A DNA stretch of 64,000 bases, taken from Rhizobium sp. NXC14 (lineage in GTDB: Bacteria; Pseudomonadota; Alphaproteobacteria; Rhizobiales; Rhizobiaceae). The notes beneath the pieces were generated by a model that ran no database searches, had not been told where the DNA came from, and saw nothing but the letters and a program-made list of their open reading frames with translations. This document shows positions 54,082-62,596 of the stretch, in pieces. The stretch lies in the NCBI RefSeq assembly GCF_002117485.1, contig NZ_CP021031.1, positions 1-64,000 on the forward strand, given 5' to 3'. How positions within the stretch are numbered: the first letter of the stretch is position 1; the number at the start of each line of letters is the position of its first letter. The position numbers and the translations under genes are program-made.

Positions 54082-55115
54082 GGCGTTCGAAGTACATCCG
54101 GCCTGCGCATCTTGAAAGCGGCGTCGACAAGCCCCGCCTGACGACGTCGGCGATGATCGCATCGATTGCCGGTCCCGATCAGCCGACGAGACCGGCACCC
54201 TTCGGCAACGCGCTTGCCGCCCTGGCGCGGAAGGACGACCGAATTGTCGGCATGTCAGCCGACCTCGCGAAATACACGGACCTTCATGTGTTCCGTGCTG
54301 CCCATCCCGACCGCTTCTACCAGATGGGAATGGCGGAACAGCTGCTGATGATGTCGGCGGCGGGCATGGCGCGCGAGGGCTTTCAGCCTTGGGTGACGAC
54401 ATATGCCGTCTTCGCGTCCCGGCGGGCCTACGACTTCATCTGCCTGGCGATTGCCGAAGAGATGCTTGATGTGAAGATCGTCTGCGCCCTCCCGGGCCTG
54501 ACGACGGGATATGGGCCGAGCCACCAGGCGACGGAAGATCTCGCAATGTTCCGCGGCATGCCGAACCTGACGATCGTCGATCCGTGCGATGCGAGCGAGA
54601 TCGAGCAGGCGGTTCCGGCGATCGCCGCCCATAGGGGGCCGGTCTACATGCGCCTGCTGCGCGGCAACGTTCCGCTGGTTCTGGAGGAATACGGCTACAA
54701 GTTCGAACTCGGGAAGGCCAAGCTCCTCCGGGATGGCAAGGACACTCTCATAATCTCGTCGGGCCTGATGACGATGCGCGCGCTCGAGGCTGCCAAGCAG
54801 CTTCGAAACGACGGCGTCGACGCTGCCGTCCTGCACGTCCCGACCATAAAGCCGCTCGATGAGGCGACGATCGTCGCCGAGTGCCGCAAAGGTGGGCGGC
54901 TCGTGGTCGTGGCCGAGAACCACACCGTCATAGGCGGCCTTGGAGAGGCAGTCGCCGGGACGTTGTTGCGTGCCGGCGTCGCACCGCCGGCCTTCCGCCA
55001 GATCGGCCTGCCCGACCAGTTCCTGGAGGCGGGCGCCTTGCCGACGCTCCATGACCAATACGGCCTGTCGACCGGGAAGGTGACGGAGGCAGTCAAGACC
55101 TGGCTCTCGACCTGA
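54078..55115 (+). CDS. Transketolase, C-terminal (pyrimidine-binding) subunit
   Basis: A 345-residue partner subunit. FYQMGMAEQLLMMSAAGMAR holds the Glu that activates ThDP; WVTTYAVFASRRAYDFI and GPSHQATEDLAMFRGMPNLT are typical of the pyrimidine domain, and the last ~120 residues (DTLIISSGLMTMRALEAAKQ, VVVAENHTVIGGLGEAVAG) form the C-terminal transketolase domain. ATG at 54078 overlaps the first subunit by ATGA. It has an extra N-terminal stretch of about 45 residues. Confidence 0.9.
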   Translation: MRRSKYIRPAHLESGVDKPRLTTSAMIASIAGPDQPTRPAPFGNALAALARKDDRIVGMSADLAKYTDLHVFRAAHPDRFYQMGMAEQLLMMSAAGMAREGFQPWVTTYAVFASRRAYDFICLAIAEEMLDVKIVCALPGLTTGYGPSHQATEDLAMFRGMPNLTIVDPCDASEIEQAVPAIAAHRGPVYMRLLRGNVPLVLEEYGYKFELGKAKLLRDGKDTLIISSGLMTMRALEAAKQLRNDGVDAAVLHVPTIKPLDEATIVAECRKGGRLVVVAENHTVIGGLGEAVAGTLLRAGVAPPAFRQIGLPDQFLEAGALPTLHDQYGLSTGKVTEAVKTWLST

Positions 55116-55174
55116 CGATGTCGGCCGGTTGAGGAGATGACGGTCGTCTAAACAAGCTTGTGATGGAGGATGAA

Positions 55175-56182
55175 ATGAGCTTGCAGATGAACAGAAGATT
55201 TTTCCTGGCGACTGCCACTGCTGCGCTCGCGGCCCCGGCAATCGTGCTTTCAAGCCGATCCGCCAGCGCTGCCGCCACGACCCTGACCCTTGGCCACGGC
55301 GCCGCTCCCGGCAATCCCAGAACCGTGGCCGCGGATAAGTTCGCGGAACTCGTCAAGCAGAAGACCGGAGGTCGTATCCAGATCAACGTCGCAGGCGCCG
55401 AGACTCTTGGCAGCGACTCCGCGATGCTCACCAGTCTCAGGACAGGCGCGCTGGATTTCACCGCCAACAGCCAGGGCGCAACTTCGGCGATCGTTCCGGA
55501 GCTCAGCGCGCTCGGCCTGCCGTTTCTGTTCGAAAACACCGACAAGGCGATGGCCGTCCTGAACGGTCCAGTGGGGGCCGAGCTCAACCGGCGCTTCGAA
55601 GCGGTCGGAGTCGTACCGCTCGACTGGTGGGACAACGGCATCCGGCACCTGACGAACTCGAAGCGGAAGGTGGCTTCGCCTGCCGACCTAGCGGGCATGA
55701 AAATCAGGACGCCGGCCGATCCGATGACAATCGACATCTTCCAGGCATTGGGAGCAGGCACCGAACAAATCGCCTTCGGCGAGCTCTACATCGCCCTGCA
55801 GCAAGGTGTTGTCGACGGGCAGGAGAATCCGCTCGCCAATATCGAAAGCTCGAAGCTTCACGAGGTCAACAAATTCATCAGCCTGACCGCCCACAAATGG
55901 GAATCCACACCGTTCCTGATGTCGAAGATTGCTCAGGCCCGCTTGGGGTCTGATTTAGAGTCGGTCAAGGCCGCGGCAAAGGAGGCGGGTGCTCTGCAGC
56001 GGAAGCTCTCGAACGAGAAGGCCGCTGAGGTGCTCGAGAACTTCAAGAAGAACGCCGCGGTCGAGGTCGTGGAAGTCGATCACGATGCTTTCGTCAAGGC
56101 GACCGCTTCCGTCGCGGACACCTGGAAGAAGAAGCCGTTCGGCGATTTTGTCACCCAGGTGGAAGCGGCGGCGAGGGGCTGA
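55175..56182 (+). CDS. TRAP transporter solute-binding protein (DctP-type)
   Basis: A 335-residue periplasmic receptor with signal peptide MNRRFFLATATAALAAPAIV (twin Arg, cleaved after ASA). TLTLGHGAAPGNPRTVAADK, FAELVKQKTGGRIQINVAGA and GMKIRTPADPMTIDIFQALG (with the conserved Arg that binds carboxylate) and LYIALQQGVVDGQENP are DctP hallmarks. ATG at 55175 is chosen since GGAGG lies about six bases upstream. The Arg suggests an acidic ligand such as a sugar acid. Confidence 0.9.
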   Translation: MSLQMNRRFFLATATAALAAPAIVLSSRSASAAATTLTLGHGAAPGNPRTVAADKFAELVKQKTGGRIQINVAGAETLGSDSAMLTSLRTGALDFTANSQGATSAIVPELSALGLPFLFENTDKAMAVLNGPVGAELNRRFEAVGVVPLDWWDNGIRHLTNSKRKVASPADLAGMKIRTPADPMTIDIFQALGAGTEQIAFGELYIALQQGVVDGQENPLANIESSKLHEVNKFISLTAHKWESTPFLMSKIAQARLGSDLESVKAAAKEAGALQRKLSNEKAAEVLENFKKNAAVEVVEVDHDAFVKATASVADTWKKKPFGDFVTQVEAAARG

Positions 56183-56209
56183 GGCTCCTCCCCAAGATCC
56201 GGAGGCCTC

Positions 56210-56740
56210 ATGAGCAGGTTTTATTCAGCCGTCGATCTGGTCGCCGGTATCATCGTCATCTTAGCCAGGTCGGTCATCATCGTCAGCGGCATCGCGCTGA
56301 CGGTGGTCACCACGGCCAATGTCATCGCTCGATATGTTTCGGCGAGTGGGGGACTGTCGTTCGCCCAGGAGCTGCCGATGCTGATGTTTCCATGGTTCAT
56401 CATCGCCGGGATCATCATTGCGGCCCACGCGGGCGGGCATATGGCCGTCGAATGGCTCTACGAAAAGCTCGACGGCAGTGCTCGGACGACTGCCCTCATC
56501 GTAGCGAACGCGATCAGCGTCGCCGCATTTCTGGTGCTGGCGTATCAGGCGACCGTGGTGGCCGAGATCGCCGGGGCAGAACACAGCCCCGTTCTGCAGC
56601 TTCCGAACAGCATTGGATACTATTCGCTGTCGATCGGCGCGGTGCTCGTGTCCATCGTCACCATCGCTGCGACCGTCCGCGTTCTCCGCCTCGGCTGGGA
56701 TCACCGCCTCGAAATCAAGCCGGAGGAGATCGCGCTATGA
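56210..56740 (+). CDS. TRAP transporter small membrane subunit (DctQ-type)
   Basis: A 176-residue protein with four membrane helices (about 10-32, 48-68, 88-108, 130-152), as in DctQ. The ELPMLMFPWFIIAGIIIAA segment is the family's second helix. It links the receptor to the large permease; its TGA overlaps the ATG of the latter. Confidence 0.88.
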   Translation: MSRFYSAVDLVAGIIVILARSVIIVSGIALTVVTTANVIARYVSASGGLSFAQELPMLMFPWFIIAGIIIAAHAGGHMAVEWLYEKLDGSARTTALIVANAISVAAFLVLAYQATVVAEIAGAEHSPVLQLPNSIGYYSLSIGAVLVSIVTIAATVRVLRLGWDHRLEIKPEEIAL

Positions 56741-57996
56741 CACTCGTGATGATCGTTTCCTTCTGCGTTCTCATGGTCCTCGCGGTTCCCGTCGGCTATG
56801 GGCTGATCATTGCAGCGGGGCTTGGAGTCCTGTTCAACGGTTACGTCCCGCTCTCGGTGGTCGCCCAGCAGGTCTACGACCAGACCCAGTCCTTCCCGAT
56901 GCTGGCGCTTCCGTTCTTCATGCTTGCAGGCACGCTGATGCTTGGCGGCGAACTGGGGCGTCAGCTCCTGGAACTCGCCTCACGCGCCATGCGGCGGTGG
57001 CGCGGTGGACCGCTTTCGACCACGGTCGTATCCTCGGTCGTCTTTGGCGGCGTATCCGGTTCGGCCGTGGCGAATGCGAGTGCGCTCGGCTCCGTTCTCA
57101 TCCCCTGGCAGAAGAAGCACGGGTTTCCGCCGGCACTCTGCGCCGCCAACAATGCGACCTCCGCTGTCATCGACGTCCTCATCCCGCCGTCGATTCCAAT
57201 GATCCTCTACGCTCTGATCAGCGGCGTCAGCGTCGGCGACCTCTTCATCTCTGGCATTGTTCCAGGGTTGATCATGGCGGCGAGCTTCGTGTTCGTTTGC
57301 TGGTACGTGTCAGTAAGGCGAGGGTATGCCATTGAGGCCGTGAAGGTCCGCAAGCGCGAGCTGGCGCGGCTGGCAGTGCAAAGCTTCCCGGCAATCCTGC
57401 TGCCGATCCTGATCATCGTCTTTCTGCGGTCCGGCCTGGCGACGCCGACAGAGGTCTCGGTCCTGTCGGTCGTCTACTCGCTGCTGCTCAGCATCCTCTT
57501 CTACCGTGACCTGACCTGGAAACGCTTCTGCGAGAACATGGTGGAGGCGGGCGTCGCGACGGGTGTCGTCATGCTCGTGATCATGGGCAGCGCGGCGGTC
57601 GGCTGGGTTCTGACGTTCGATCAGGCTCCGCAGCACATGGCCGAATGGGTCTCGACGCACATCTCCAGCCCGATCGTGATCATTCTGATGATGAACCTGA
57701 TCATGCTGGTGGTCGGCATGCCGCTCGACATGCCGCCGGCGATCCTCCTGCTCGGGCCGATCTTCGTTCCTCTGGCCGATTCCATCGGTCTCGACCGGGT
57801 CCAGCTTGGCCTGATGATGGTCATCAACCTCGGGATCGGACTCTACACGCCGCCGATTGGCACGACCCTGTTCATCTCGTCGTCGATCGCAAAGGCGCCG
57901 CTGGGAACGACGACCAGCGAACTCTGGCCGTATTTCGGGATGGCCGTGCTCCTCCTTCTCGCGGTCAGCTTCGTGCCGGCGCTGACGATCTACTGA
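56737..57996 (+). CDS. TRAP transporter large permease (DctM-type)
   Basis: A 419-residue permease with about 12 membrane helices. FPMLALPFFMLAGTLMLGGE, VVFGGVSGSAVANASALGSV and NNATSAVIDVLIPPSIPMIL are typical DctM signatures; it drives uptake with a sodium or proton gradient. It starts at ATG 56737 (ATGA with the DctQ stop), not at the longer open frame upstream. Confidence 0.9.
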   Translation: MTLVMIVSFCVLMVLAVPVGYGLIIAAGLGVLFNGYVPLSVVAQQVYDQTQSFPMLALPFFMLAGTLMLGGELGRQLLELASRAMRRWRGGPLSTTVVSSVVFGGVSGSAVANASALGSVLIPWQKKHGFPPALCAANNATSAVIDVLIPPSIPMILYALISGVSVGDLFISGIVPGLIMAASFVFVCWYVSVRRGYAIEAVKVRKRELARLAVQSFPAILLPILIIVFLRSGLATPTEVSVLSVVYSLLLSILFYRDLTWKRFCENMVEAGVATGVVMLVIMGSAAVGWVLTFDQAPQHMAEWVSTHISSPIVIILMMNLIMLVVGMPLDMPPAILLLGPIFVPLADSIGLDRVQLGLMMVINLGIGLYTPPIGTTLFISSSIAKAPLGTTTSELWPYFGMAVLLLLAVSFVPALTIY

Positions 57997-58006
57997 GGAG
58001 CGTTCG

Positions 58007-59509
58007 ATGAGTGAAACATCCAAGAACGTCATCACCGTCCGAGGGCTTACAAAGTCCTACGGTGCGACCTCGGTCCTCAAAGGCGTCGCCTTCTCCGTTG
58101 CTCGCGGGGAGGTTCACGCGCTGCTTGGCGGTAACGGCGCCGGCAAGTCGACGATGATCAAGATCATCACCGGCGCGGCCTCGCGCAACGATGGAGAGAT
58201 TCGCTTCTTCGACAGCGGGGGCAGCGAACGCAGCGAGGCCGATGGCAGGGCGAAGGTCGCGGTCGTGCACCAGGAACTTGCGCTTCTGCCGCATCTGACC
58301 GTCGCCGAAAACATTGCCCTGCCGCATCAACGGAGAGGTATGGGCTTGTTTCGGCGTACCGCCGCAACGGGACAGGCCTACGACGCGCTGCGAATGATCG
58401 ACCAGGATTTCGCCGCCAAGTCTTTGCACAGGCTCGTTGGGAGCCTCAGCCTCCACGAAGGGCAGATGGTCGAAATTGCCAGGGCTCTTTCTTCGGGTGC
58501 GGAATTGATCCTCCTCGACGAGCCGACTGCCAATCTCACAACTCTTGAGACGGAGAGGCTGTTTGCGGTCCTGAGGCGGCTGACCCGGGATACCGGTCTT
58601 TCGGTCGTGTTCGTCTCGCACCGGATGAAGGAGATCAGGCAGATCGCCAATGTCTGCACGATCATCCGCGACGGCCGGACGGTGGTCGATCGTCGGCCGA
58701 TGGAAGAGCTGACGGACGCCGGCATCATCGAAAAGATGGGGCAGGTGGCAGCCTCTCATGCACCGGAACGGGCGCTGCGGCCCGACTACCGGTCGGACGC
58801 CTCCGCTGCGACGGACACTATTACCATCGAGGAGGCAGGTTTCAGACTGGAACTGCAGCCAGGCACCGTGCTCGGCGTGGCCGGCGCACCGGCTGGACCG
58901 GCAGCACTGATCGAAGCGCTGACGGGCGCCGCCCGGAAGAAGCGATGGACGGTTGCGCGTGCGGGATGGCCGGACCAGCTCCGATCGCCGCGCAAGGCCG
59001 CCCGCCTGGGAGCGGGATATGTGACCGGCGATCGCGCAAACAAGGGAGTCCTCCACAGTCTTCCGATCATCGATAACGTCATGGCGTCCCGCCGTGTGAC
59101 CAGAGGCGCGCTCCTCGCCGGCGGCTCTGAAGGGGGCGAATGCCTCGATCTGCTGAAGGCCCTGAAGGTGAAGGCCGCTTCCGTCTGGGATCTGCCGAGC
59201 ACGCTGAGCGGTGGCACGCAGCAGAAGCTGCTGCTTGCCCGCTGGCTGGGCCTGCCCTCCCGGCTGCTGGTCCTCGAGGAACCGACCAGAGGCGTCGATA
59301 TCGGAACCAAGCGTGAGATCTATCAGCTTATCAGACAGATGGCCGCTTCAGGCACAGTGATCGTCTGGTGGTCCACGGAAAATGTCGAACTGCTGGAAGT
59401 CTGCGACCGCGTCATCGCCTTCGACACCGAGGGAGGGTGTGCCGGCGTGATGGATCGCGACGACTTCAGTGAAGAGAAACTTGTCACCTTGACTGGAATG
59501 GCCGCATGA
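58007..59509 (+). CDS. Sugar ABC transporter, duplicated ATP-binding protein
   Basis: A 500-residue protein with two nucleotide-binding domains. The first has Walker A GGNGAGKST at about 44-52, signature LSLHEGQMVEIARAL and Walker B LILLDEPTANLT. The second has no Walker A lysine (GVAGAPAGPAALIEAL), but keeps LSGGTQQKLLLARWL and LLVLEEPTRGVD, the usual RbsA/MglA-type asymmetry, here with the first signature motif unusually degenerate. It powers the ribose-type importer formed by the next two genes. It starts ten bases after the TRAP permease stop. Confidence 0.88.
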   Translation: MSETSKNVITVRGLTKSYGATSVLKGVAFSVARGEVHALLGGNGAGKSTMIKIITGAASRNDGEIRFFDSGGSERSEADGRAKVAVVHQELALLPHLTVAENIALPHQRRGMGLFRRTAATGQAYDALRMIDQDFAAKSLHRLVGSLSLHEGQMVEIARALSSGAELILLDEPTANLTTLETERLFAVLRRLTRDTGLSVVFVSHRMKEIRQIANVCTIIRDGRTVVDRRPMEELTDAGIIEKMGQVAASHAPERALRPDYRSDASAATDTITIEEAGFRLELQPGTVLGVAGAPAGPAALIEALTGAARKKRWTVARAGWPDQLRSPRKAARLGAGYVTGDRANKGVLHSLPIIDNVMASRRVTRGALLAGGSEGGECLDLLKALKVKAASVWDLPSTLSGGTQQKLLLARWLGLPSRLLVLEEPTRGVDIGTKREIYQLIRQMAASGTVIVWWSTENVELLEVCDRVIAFDTEGGCAGVMDRDDFSEEKLVTLTGMAA

Positions 59510-60516
59510 CTCGAACCCGGGCACATATCGCGCCGACTGAGGCGTCGACAACACAAATCAGGCAGAGGGAAAGCCTCTTTAGCGCCTACAGGACCGAGAT
59601 CGCGATCGCTCTGGCCATCGTGCTGCTGGCCCTTGCGGTCGGCTCGCAGGTTCCGCAGGCGCTCACCTGGGGCAACTTCGCCAATATCACACAGGCCGGT
59701 GCACCTCTTATGATCATGTCGCTGGGCGTCCTGCTTGTCGTCATCACCGGCGGTATCGACCTTTCCGTCGGATCGGTCTTCTCCTTGACCGGCATGGTGA
59801 CGGCGCAGGCTATGGCAAACGGGTTTGGCGGCATCTCGGCAAGCCTGATCGGTCTCGGCGTCGGACTTCTTTTCGGATCGATCAACGGCTTCTTCGTCAC
59901 GATCGCCGGTCTGGCGCCGTTCGTCGTAACCCTCATCACCTTTGCCGTTGCCGGCTCGCTCGCTTTCATCGTCACGAACGGGCGCTCGATGCCGATCGGC
60001 GATCCTGACTTCTGGGTCCTCAACAGCGGCAGCCTGATACCGGGCGTTCCGAATTACATCCTCTTCTGCGTGGTCCTCCTGATCGCAATCGAACTCTTCC
60101 TGAAGAAGATGGTGGCAGGCCGCTGGTTCTATGCCGTCGGCAGCAGTTCGACGGCTGCCTATCTGCTTGGCATCCCGGTCAAGCGGACGAAATTCATGGC
60201 CTATGTCGCCTCGTCGCTGCTGGCATCGTTCTCCGGCCTCCTGACGATCTCCTACATTCTCAACGCCGAATCCACGGCGGGGTCGAGCCTGATGCTTCAG
60301 GCTATCGCGGCGGTCGTAATCGGCGGTGCAAGCCTGCTCGGCGGCACGGGCACCGCGGTCGGCGCGGTGCTCGGAGCTCTGATGATCACCGTCATCCAGA
60401 ACGGCGTCAATCTCATCGGCATCAACAGCTTCTGGCAGGGGTCGGTCACCGGCGTCGCCATTCTCATCGCGGTCCTCATCGACCGCTTCAGCAAGTCGCG
60501 GCGGGGGGCCGTTTGA
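59506..60516 (+). CDS. Sugar ABC transporter permease (RbsC-like)
   Basis: A 336-residue permease with about ten helices, including [20 protein letters not shown] (the GIDLSVG motif) and [20 protein letters not shown] (the EAA-like loop) of the ribose-type family. It overlaps the ATP-binding gene by four bases. The start ATG gives an N-terminal tail of about 30 polar residues before the first helix. Confidence 0.9.
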   Translation: MTRTRAHIAPTEASTTQIRQRESLFSAYRTEIAIALAIVLLALAVGSQVPQALTWGNFANITQAGAPLMIMSLGVLLVVITGGIDLSVGSVFSLTGMVTAQAMANGFGGISASLIGLGVGLLFGSINGFFVTIAGLAPFVVTLITFAVAGSLAFIVTNGRSMPIGDPDFWVLNSGSLIPGVPNYILFCVVLLIAIELFLKKMVAGRWFYAVGSSSTAAYLLGIPVKRTKFMAYVASSLLASFSGLLTISYILNAESTAGSSLMLQAIAAVVIGGASLLGGTGTAVGAVLGALMITVIQNGVNLIGINSFWQGSVTGVAILIAVLIDRFSKSRRGAV

Positions 60517-60550
60517 CATCAACCCGGCAAAGCCGGTCTTTGGAGGAGGA

Positions 60551-61537
60551 ATGAAAATGAAGAGCACGAAACACGCAGTGAGGTTGTTTGCCGGTGTTGC
60601 AATGGTGGTGGCCCTTTCAATTTCGGCTGCCGCGCAAGCTGAGGAAAAGAAGACAGTGGCGTACCTCGCGCCGTCGCTTGACATCTCCTACTGGCAGTGG
60701 GTCGGCTACGGCGTGAAGGAGAAGGCCAAGGAACTCGGCATGGACTATGTCGAGTACACGTCGGAAAATTCGCCGGCCAAGCAGATGGACAATGCCCGCA
60801 CTGCCGTGACCAAGGGCGTCGACGCGATCGTGATCGGCCCCGTGAGCTCGACGAGCACGCCGCCGCTCCTCGCCTATTTGAAATCGCAGAACATCCCGAT
60901 CGCCTTCGCCGGCATCGGCCCGCAGCCCGGCCAGACAGACTACACGTCGTCGGTTACGGCAAACAATTACGAGACCGGCAAGGCGCAGGGCGAATTCGTC
61001 TGCAAGCTTGCCAAGGACCGCGGCGGCAACCAGGTCGGCATGCTCTCATTGCCGCAGGACCGCGAGAACGCCCAGAAATATCTGAAGGGTGCAGAAGAGG
61101 CGTTCAAGGCGAGCGGCTGCGATCTGGCGCAGATGCTGGAGACCCGGGGCCTTACCGTCAACGAGGCGGTCACGCAGGCCAATGATATGCTCACCGCCCA
61201 TCCTGACATCAAGGCCATTTACGGCATGTATGATGAGGCCGGGACAGGTGCCGCGAAGGTGCTGCAGACCCGCGGTCTTACCGGCAAGGTCGGCATCGCG
61301 GTTGCAGACGGCAGCCCGACGACGATCTCGCTGCTGAAGTCGAACGCGATCCAAGGCATCTTCTTCCAGGAGGCGGTCGGACAGGGCATCGACGGGACGC
61401 AGCAGGTGTTCAACGCGATCTCCGGTGCGCCGGTCAAGAAAGACCTCGCTCTGGTGATGCCGCTGGTGACGGCTGACAAAGTCGACTCGCCGGAAGCGAA
61501 GGCCGTCATCGCACGGGTGTTCCCGCCGGCCAACTAG
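60551..61537 (+). CDS. Sugar ABC transporter periplasmic binding protein
   Basis: A 328-residue type-1 periplasmic binding protein (ribose/LacI-like fold). The signal peptide is [20 protein letters not shown] with cleavage after [23 protein letters not shown] and [20 protein letters not shown] are typical. GGAGGAGG precedes the ATG. A small hairpin (CCGGC-AAA-GCCGG, 60524-60536) in the gap before it could stabilise the abundant binding-protein mRNA. It is followed by a strong terminator-like hairpin. Confidence 0.9.
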   Translation: MKMKSTKHAVRLFAGVAMVVALSISAAAQAEEKKTVAYLAPSLDISYWQWVGYGVKEKAKELGMDYVEYTSENSPAKQMDNARTAVTKGVDAIVIGPVSSTSTPPLLAYLKSQNIPIAFAGIGPQPGQTDYTSSVTANNYETGKAQGEFVCKLAKDRGGNQVGMLSLPQDRENAQKYLKGAEEAFKASGCDLAQMLETRGLTVNEAVTQANDMLTAHPDIKAIYGMYDEAGTGAAKVLQTRGLTGKVGIAVADGSPTTISLLKSNAIQGIFFQEAVGQGIDGTQQVFNAISGAPVKKDLALVMPLVTADKVDSPEAKAVIARVFPPAN

Positions 61538-61544
61538 GTGGTGC

Positions 61545-61575
61545 GGACGCCGGCTGTTCTGGCCGGCGTCCTTTT
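61545..61575 (+). terminator. Rho-independent terminator-like hairpin
   Basis: GGACGCCGGC (61545-61554) and GCCGGCGTCC (61562-61571) pair perfectly around a seven-base loop and are followed by TTTT. It lies eight bases after the binding-protein stop and 26 bases before the amidohydrolase gene, so it probably reduces read-through and sets a lower level of the enzyme than of the transporter. Confidence 0.8.
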
Positions 61576-61601
61576 CGGCAATCTCTTGAAGGGCCGCAGG
61601 C

Positions 61602-62495
61602 ATGAAAGACCTCCCGATCATCGATCCGCATTTTCATCTCTGGGATCTCGACAACAACTACTATCCGTGGCTGTCGGACGGCGTGAAGCCGTCTGCCTTC
61701 GGCGACTATGCCGCCATCAACACGACTTACCTCATCGACAACTTTCTGGCCGACGCGGAAAATCAGAACCTCGTAAAGGCAGTCCATCTCGACGTTGGAT
61801 ACGATCCGAAGGATCCGGCCGGCGAGACCCGATGGCTGCAGGCCGTGGCCGACAAACACGGCTTTCCTCACGGCATCGTCGGATATGCCGACTTTAGGAA
61901 GCCGGACGTCGGCGATCTGCTTGACGAGCACATGTCTTACGCGAACTTCCGCGGCATCCGGCAGTCGATGAACTATCACGAGGATCCCGCCAAGACTTAT
62001 CTGACTGAATCTGGCGTTAGCCAGACGCCGGAGTGGCGCAGGGGTTTCAAGGAGCTTGCTCGCCGGGGTCTCAGCTTCGACCTCCAGCTCTACTACTGGC
62101 AGATGGAAGAATTTCTCGATCTTGCCCGCGCCTTTCCTGACGTGCAGATCATCTTGAACCACACGGGCATGCAGGTTGACGGCCCGAGCCATTTCGAGGG
62201 GTGGCGAAGTGGGATGCGCATGCTTGCGCAGGCGCCCAATGTGGCCTGCAAAATCTCAGGCCTCGGAATGGGCGACTGGACCTGGACCGTCGATAGTATC
62301 CGGCCCTATGTGGAGGAGGCGATTGCAGCATTCGGCATCGAGAGGTGCATGTTCGCTTCGAACTTTCCGGTCGATAAGCTGTTCGGCAGCTACGACAAGA
62401 TCATGGACGGTTTCAAGTCCATCACCGCCAGCTATTCTCCAAACGAGCGCCTCGCACTGTTTCACGACAACGCCGCACGTTTTTATCGACTATAA
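61602..62495 (+). CDS. Amidohydrolase of the sugar-lactonase type
   Basis: A 297-residue TIM-barrel metal-dependent hydrolase (COG3618 / amidohydrolase_2). IIDPHFHLWDLDNNYYPW has the HxH of the metal site, VKAVHLDVGYDP, LNHTGMQVDGPS and ACKISGLG follow, and FASNFPVDKL provides the final conserved Asn/Asp region. Family members open sugar-acid lactones or related rings. Last gene of the cluster; GGGCCGCAGG weakly precedes the ATG. Together with the SDR it could turn a sugar to a lactone and then an acid. Confidence 0.85.
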   Translation: MKDLPIIDPHFHLWDLDNNYYPWLSDGVKPSAFGDYAAINTTYLIDNFLADAENQNLVKAVHLDVGYDPKDPAGETRWLQAVADKHGFPHGIVGYADFRKPDVGDLLDEHMSYANFRGIRQSMNYHEDPAKTYLTESGVSQTPEWRRGFKELARRGLSFDLQLYYWQMEEFLDLARAFPDVQIILNHTGMQVDGPSHFEGWRSGMRMLAQAPNVACKISGLGMGDWTWTVDSIRPYVEEAIAAFGIERCMFASNFPVDKLFGSYDKIMDGFKSITASYSPNERLALFHDNAARFYRL

Positions 62496-62543
62496 CGGTG
62501 TCCCCGGGGCCGGCGTACATGTCGGCAACTGGCTGCAGCAGGT

Positions 62544-62564
62544 AGCGGCTTGACCCAAGCCGCT
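62544..62564 (+). terminator. Hairpin after the catabolic cluster
   Basis: AGCGGCTTG and CAAGCCGCT form a perfect nine-base stem with an ACC loop, 48 bases after the amidohydrolase stop. No T-run follows, so it may aid Rho-dependent termination or transcript stability rather than act as an intrinsic terminator. Confidence 0.45.
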
Positions 62565-62574
62565 GCGGCAAGGC

Positions 62575-62596
62575 CAGCGGCCGGCTTGTTGCTATG
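62575..62596. repeat. 22-bp repeat, copy 2, at the start of the toxin remnant
   Basis: Exact copy of 46980-47001. The toxin-like frame starts with the ATG at its end (62594), which suggests that the 5' part of that gene was replaced at this point. Confidence 0.5.

Noticed and set aside
53221..54402. 393-codon minus-strand frame
   Set aside because: Exact antisense of the transketolase subunits; such long shadows are common at high GC.
54255..55253. 332-codon minus-strand frame
   Set aside because: Antisense of the second transketolase subunit and of the TRAP receptor signal peptide.
59323..60684. 453-codon minus-strand frame
   Set aside because: Antisense of the ABC ATPase end and the permease; composition (runs of D, R, E) typical of a membrane-gene shadow.
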